From Scybalousia_A sp964626385 (GTDB lineage: Bacteria > Bacteroidota > Bacteroidia > Bacteroidales > P3), in contig CAZVEO010000087.1 in the NCBI GenBank assembly GCA_964626385.1, positions 1 to 7,914 on the forward strand: 7,914 bases of DNA, given 5' to 3'. A program made the position numbers and the translations under genes. The notes beneath the pieces are model-generated. The model was not told the DNA's origin, ran no database searches, and worked only from the letters and a program-made list of their open reading frames with translations. Positions within the stretch are counted from its first letter, which is position 1; every line of letters begins with the position of its first letter. This document shows, in pieces, positions 5,579-7,914 of this stretch.

Positions 5579-7816
5579 TTATTTCTTGTGAGAAGCGTAG
5601 TAATTCATCAAGCAACCATCAGCCAAAATATCTCTTTCATCTTTGGTTAGGTTTTGGAAATAAAGATGAATGTCTTTAACTCCGTCCTTGCTTATTACCT
5701 TAGCATCTATTTCCTCTTTGCCCTCAAGTATTGCTTTTCTAATACCTTCAACATAAACAAAATCACCTACGTTATAATCAAAAGCGGTTTCCTTTGCAAT
5801 GGTGAAAGGAACTATACCCCAGTTGATACAATTTGAGCGATAACGTTTGGTTGCATACTCGTAACAAATATTAGCATCGCCTCCAAGTACTTTTTGACAA
5901 GAAGCAGCTTGCTCTCTTGCAGAACCATCACCTGGTTTGTTAGCAAATACACAAGAGCCGAAAGAAGTATTCTCAGCCTTTGCACCAACTTTATTCAAAG
6001 CGTCCAAAACGTGTTGAGGAGTTTTGCCTGCTCTTCTTTCAAGGTCTTGGCTTTGTATACGTTTGGATGTACCAACATACTCAGGCACACGTCTTGAAAG
6101 AGCAAACTCCGAAAGTTTCAATGGGTTAGAACGATAAGAAGAAGTTTCTCCCGATGGTATCAATTCGTCAGTAGTAGTTACAGGGTCATGTATAACGGCT
6201 GCAAGTTCTACCAACATATTGTCTTGCATTGGGTACATTTTTGGCCAGTCCTTTATGTTTGGTCCATAACGAAGTTCTTGACTTGCATCGGCTTTGCCAA
6301 AACCTTGATAAACTCTTTTCTCATAAACCGCAGGGTCATATTTGTATCCCTCATAATCTACATTGTAGTCAATATCTGTTGCAGCGGTAATAATACCTCC
6401 ATTAGCAGCAGTAGCAGCAATACTTCTCGCATCCATCAAAGCAACAAGAGAAATCTGTCCTTGACCAGGTTTTGAACCCTCACGGTTAGGGAAGTTACGT
6501 GTTGTGTGACGAATAGAAAAACCATTGTTTGAAGGAACATCACCAGCACCAAAGCAAGGACCACAGAAAGCAGGTTTAATGGTAACACCAGCCTCAAGCA
6601 AATCCTCTGCAATATGAGAACGAGTAGCAGCTAAATAAACAGGAATACTTTGCGGATAAGCACTTGCAGTAAAGTAACCATTGCCAGTAGATTTACCCTT
6701 TAGAATAGCGGCAGCGGCAGCCAAGTTGTCGTATGTACCACCGGCACAACCTGCTATAATACCTTGGTCAGCCCAAACCTTACCATCTTTGATTTTGCTA
6801 ACAAGGTCTATTTCTATCTTATCGCCAAATCTCTTTCTTGAATCCTCTTCTACTTCTCTAAGAATAGCCTCTGGATTTGCTTGCAATTCGTGAATAGTGT
6901 AAGCATTAGAAGGGTGATAAGGCAAGGCAATCATTGCTTCTTGTTTTGATAGGTCTATTTTTATCATACTATCATAGTAAGCAACTTTACCCGGACGCAA
7001 TTCTTTATAGTCTTGAGGACGATTGTGCATCTTATAATAGTTGTGTACCTCTTCGTCAGTTACCCATATAGAAGACAAACAAGTTGTCTCTGTTGTCATA
7101 ACCTCTATTCCGTTACGGAAATCTATAGGAAGATTTTTAACTCCAGGACCTGCAAATTCCAAAACTTTGTTCTTTACAAAACCGTTTTCAAAAGTAGCCT
7201 TTACCAAAGAAATAGCCACATCGTGAGGTCCTATACCTTTCTTTGGAGTACCTTCCAACCAAACAAGCACAACCTCAGGAGCATTGATATCCCAAGTGTT
7301 TTCCAACAATTGCTTAACCAATTCTCCACCACCTTCGCCAACACCCATATTACCAAGGGAACCATAACGAGTGTGAGAGTCAGAACCAAGTATCATATTA
7401 CCACACTTAGCCATAGCCTCACGCGCATACTGGTGAATAACAGCCAAATTTGTTGGAACGAAAATACCACCATACTTCTTTGCAGCAGAAAGACCAAAAA
7501 CGTGGTCGTCCTCGTTAATTGTACCTCCAACAGCACAAAGAGAGTTGTGGCAATTGGTCATTCCATAAGGAATAGGAAATTTTTCCAAACCGCTTGCTCT
7601 TGCTGTCTGAATAATACCTACATAAGTAATATCGTGCGAAATCAAAGCATCAAACTTGATACGCATTTTTTTACCTTTGCTGTGGTCTACATCGTGAGAA
7701 CGAAGTATGTTATAGGTAATTGTATTTTCACGAGCCTCATCAGCTGAAAGATTTGCTGAATCAACGACTTTTTCACCGTCAAGAAGATATACTCCTTTGT
7801 TGATAAGTTCTACCAT
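5579..7816 (-). CDS. Aconitase-superfamily hydratase, [4Fe-4S] type, 745 aa
   Basis: This is a cytoplasmic iron-sulfur hydro-lyase of the aconitase superfamily, acting on a citrate-like or related carboxylic acid. Cluster ligands are visible as C357 in AGCAGGTYDN (the position of the usual SCTNS Cys) and C418 and C421 in FCGPCFG. Other family landmarks are LGSDSHTRYGSLG (143-155), GPGVKNLP (223-230), an E in TTETTCLSS (241-249), RHTTRNFPNREG (436-447) and the swivel-domain GSAREQAA (631-638), which keeps the catalytic Ser and Arg of GSSREHAA. The SNCINWGIVPF stretch (661-671) also sits in the C-terminal swivel domain. Length equals the mitochondrial-type class (about 750), not the longer AcnA type, but the N-terminus (MVELINKGVYLLDGEKVV) and the altered motifs resemble the poorly characterised 'hydratase' branch that includes E. 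coli YbhJ. Real aconitase activity is therefore possible but unproven. An AGGA lies 10 bases before the ATG. It is a single-gene unit with its own promoter and terminator. Confidence 0.9.
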   Translation of the reverse strand: MVELINKGVYLLDGEKVVDSANLSADEARENTITYNILRSHDVDHSKGKKMRIKFDALISHDITYVGIIQTARASGLEKFPIPYGMTNCHNSLCAVGGTINEDDHVFGLSAAKKYGGIFVPTNLAVIHQYAREAMAKCGNMILGSDSHTRYGSLGNMGVGEGGGELVKQLLENTWDINAPEVVLVWLEGTPKKGIGPHDVAISLVKATFENGFVKNKVLEFAGPGVKNLPIDFRNGIEVMTTETTCLSSIWVTDEEVHNYYKMHNRPQDYKELRPGKVAYYDSMIKIDLSKQEAMIALPYHPSNAYTIHELQANPEAILREVEEDSRKRFGDKIEIDLVSKIKDGKVWADQGIIAGCAGGTYDNLAAAAAILKGKSTGNGYFTASAYPQSIPVYLAATRSHIAEDLLEAGVTIKPAFCGPCFGAGDVPSNNGFSIRHTTRNFPNREGSKPGQGQISLVALMDARSIAATAANGGIITAATDIDYNVDYEGYKYDPAVYEKRVYQGFGKADASQELRYGPNIKDWPKMYPMQDNMLVELAAVIHDPVTTTDELIPSGETSSYRSNPLKLSEFALSRRVPEYVGTSKRIQSQDLERRAGKTPQHVLDALNKVGAKAENTSFGSCVFANKPGDGSAREQAASCQKVLGGDANICYEYATKRYRSNCINWGIVPFTIAKETAFDYNVGDFVYVEGIRKAILEGKEEIDAKVISKDGVKDIHLYFQNLTKDERDILADGCLMNYYASHKK

Positions 7817-7876
7817 TTTAATTGTATCCTTTTTTACTTTTTTATATTAAATTTCAAAATTAGCAATTTGACTTTG

Positions 7877-7908
7877 CAAAATTATATAAACTTTTTAGAA
7901 TCAAACAA
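7877..7908 (-). promoter_or_regulatory. Promoter of the hydratase gene (Bacteroidetes type)
   Basis: On the minus strand TTG at 7908-7906 (-33) and TAATTTTG at 7884-7877 (-7) are 21 bases apart, and the -7 is followed by CAAAG as in the regulator promoter. Transcription would begin near 7870, giving a leader of about 54 bases. A second TAATTTTG at 7862-7855 has no suitable -33 partner and is a weaker alternative. Confidence 0.6.
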
Positions 7909-7914
7909 TTTTTT

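Noticed and set aside
7013..7747. 244-codon open frame on the plus strand inside the hydratase gene
   Set aside because: It is fully antisense to a strongly conserved enzyme gene, has no recognisable domain, and is rich in Ser, Thr, Ile and Val as expected from a shadow frame.
7863..7877. GCAA...TTGC dyad near the hydratase promoter as another regulator site
   Set aside because: Only four-base arms with a seven-base centre and mismatches inside; too weak to link to the palindromes at 1898-1932.

Overview
The window looks like chromosome of an AT-rich Bacteroidetes bacterium, most likely Bacteroidales. The evidence is the set of family-restricted envelope genes (a BatA-type von Willebrand protein and a DUF3078 protein), a signal peptide cleaved before Gln, and promoters of the Bacteroidetes type (TTG near -33, TAnnTTTG near -7) in front of four transcription units. 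There are five protein-coding genes. No RNA gene, mobile element or CRISPR array was seen, and no gap between genes exceeds about 150 bases.

Layout. Positions 1-1841 (minus) carry most of a Zn/Cd/Pb-type P1B ATPase, whose C-terminal tip is beyond the left edge. It is divergent from a Fur-family metal regulator (1969-2385, plus). The 127-base gap between them holds two back-to-back promoters and two perfect palindromes, one placed on each promoter. This looks like a small metal-export switch: the regulator probably controls itself and the pump. Next on the plus strand are a 682-residue BatA/vWA membrane protein (2537-4585) and a DUF3078 outer-membrane-type protein (4605-5486), 19 bases apart and probably one operon joining the inner membrane to the outer envelope. 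From the right edge, and convergent with that operon, an aconitase-superfamily hydratase (5579-7816, minus) ends at a hairpin terminator in the 92-base gap.

Most of the content belongs to known families. The part most worth following is the regulator-pump junction. Fur-family proteins usually use metal as corepressor and shut off uptake, so pairing one with an exporter raises a question about the direction of control. The regulator also has Cys where the family usually has a Glu metal ligand. The substrate of the hydratase and the role of the BatA-DUF3078 pair are the other open points. I found no evidence for an entirely new system.
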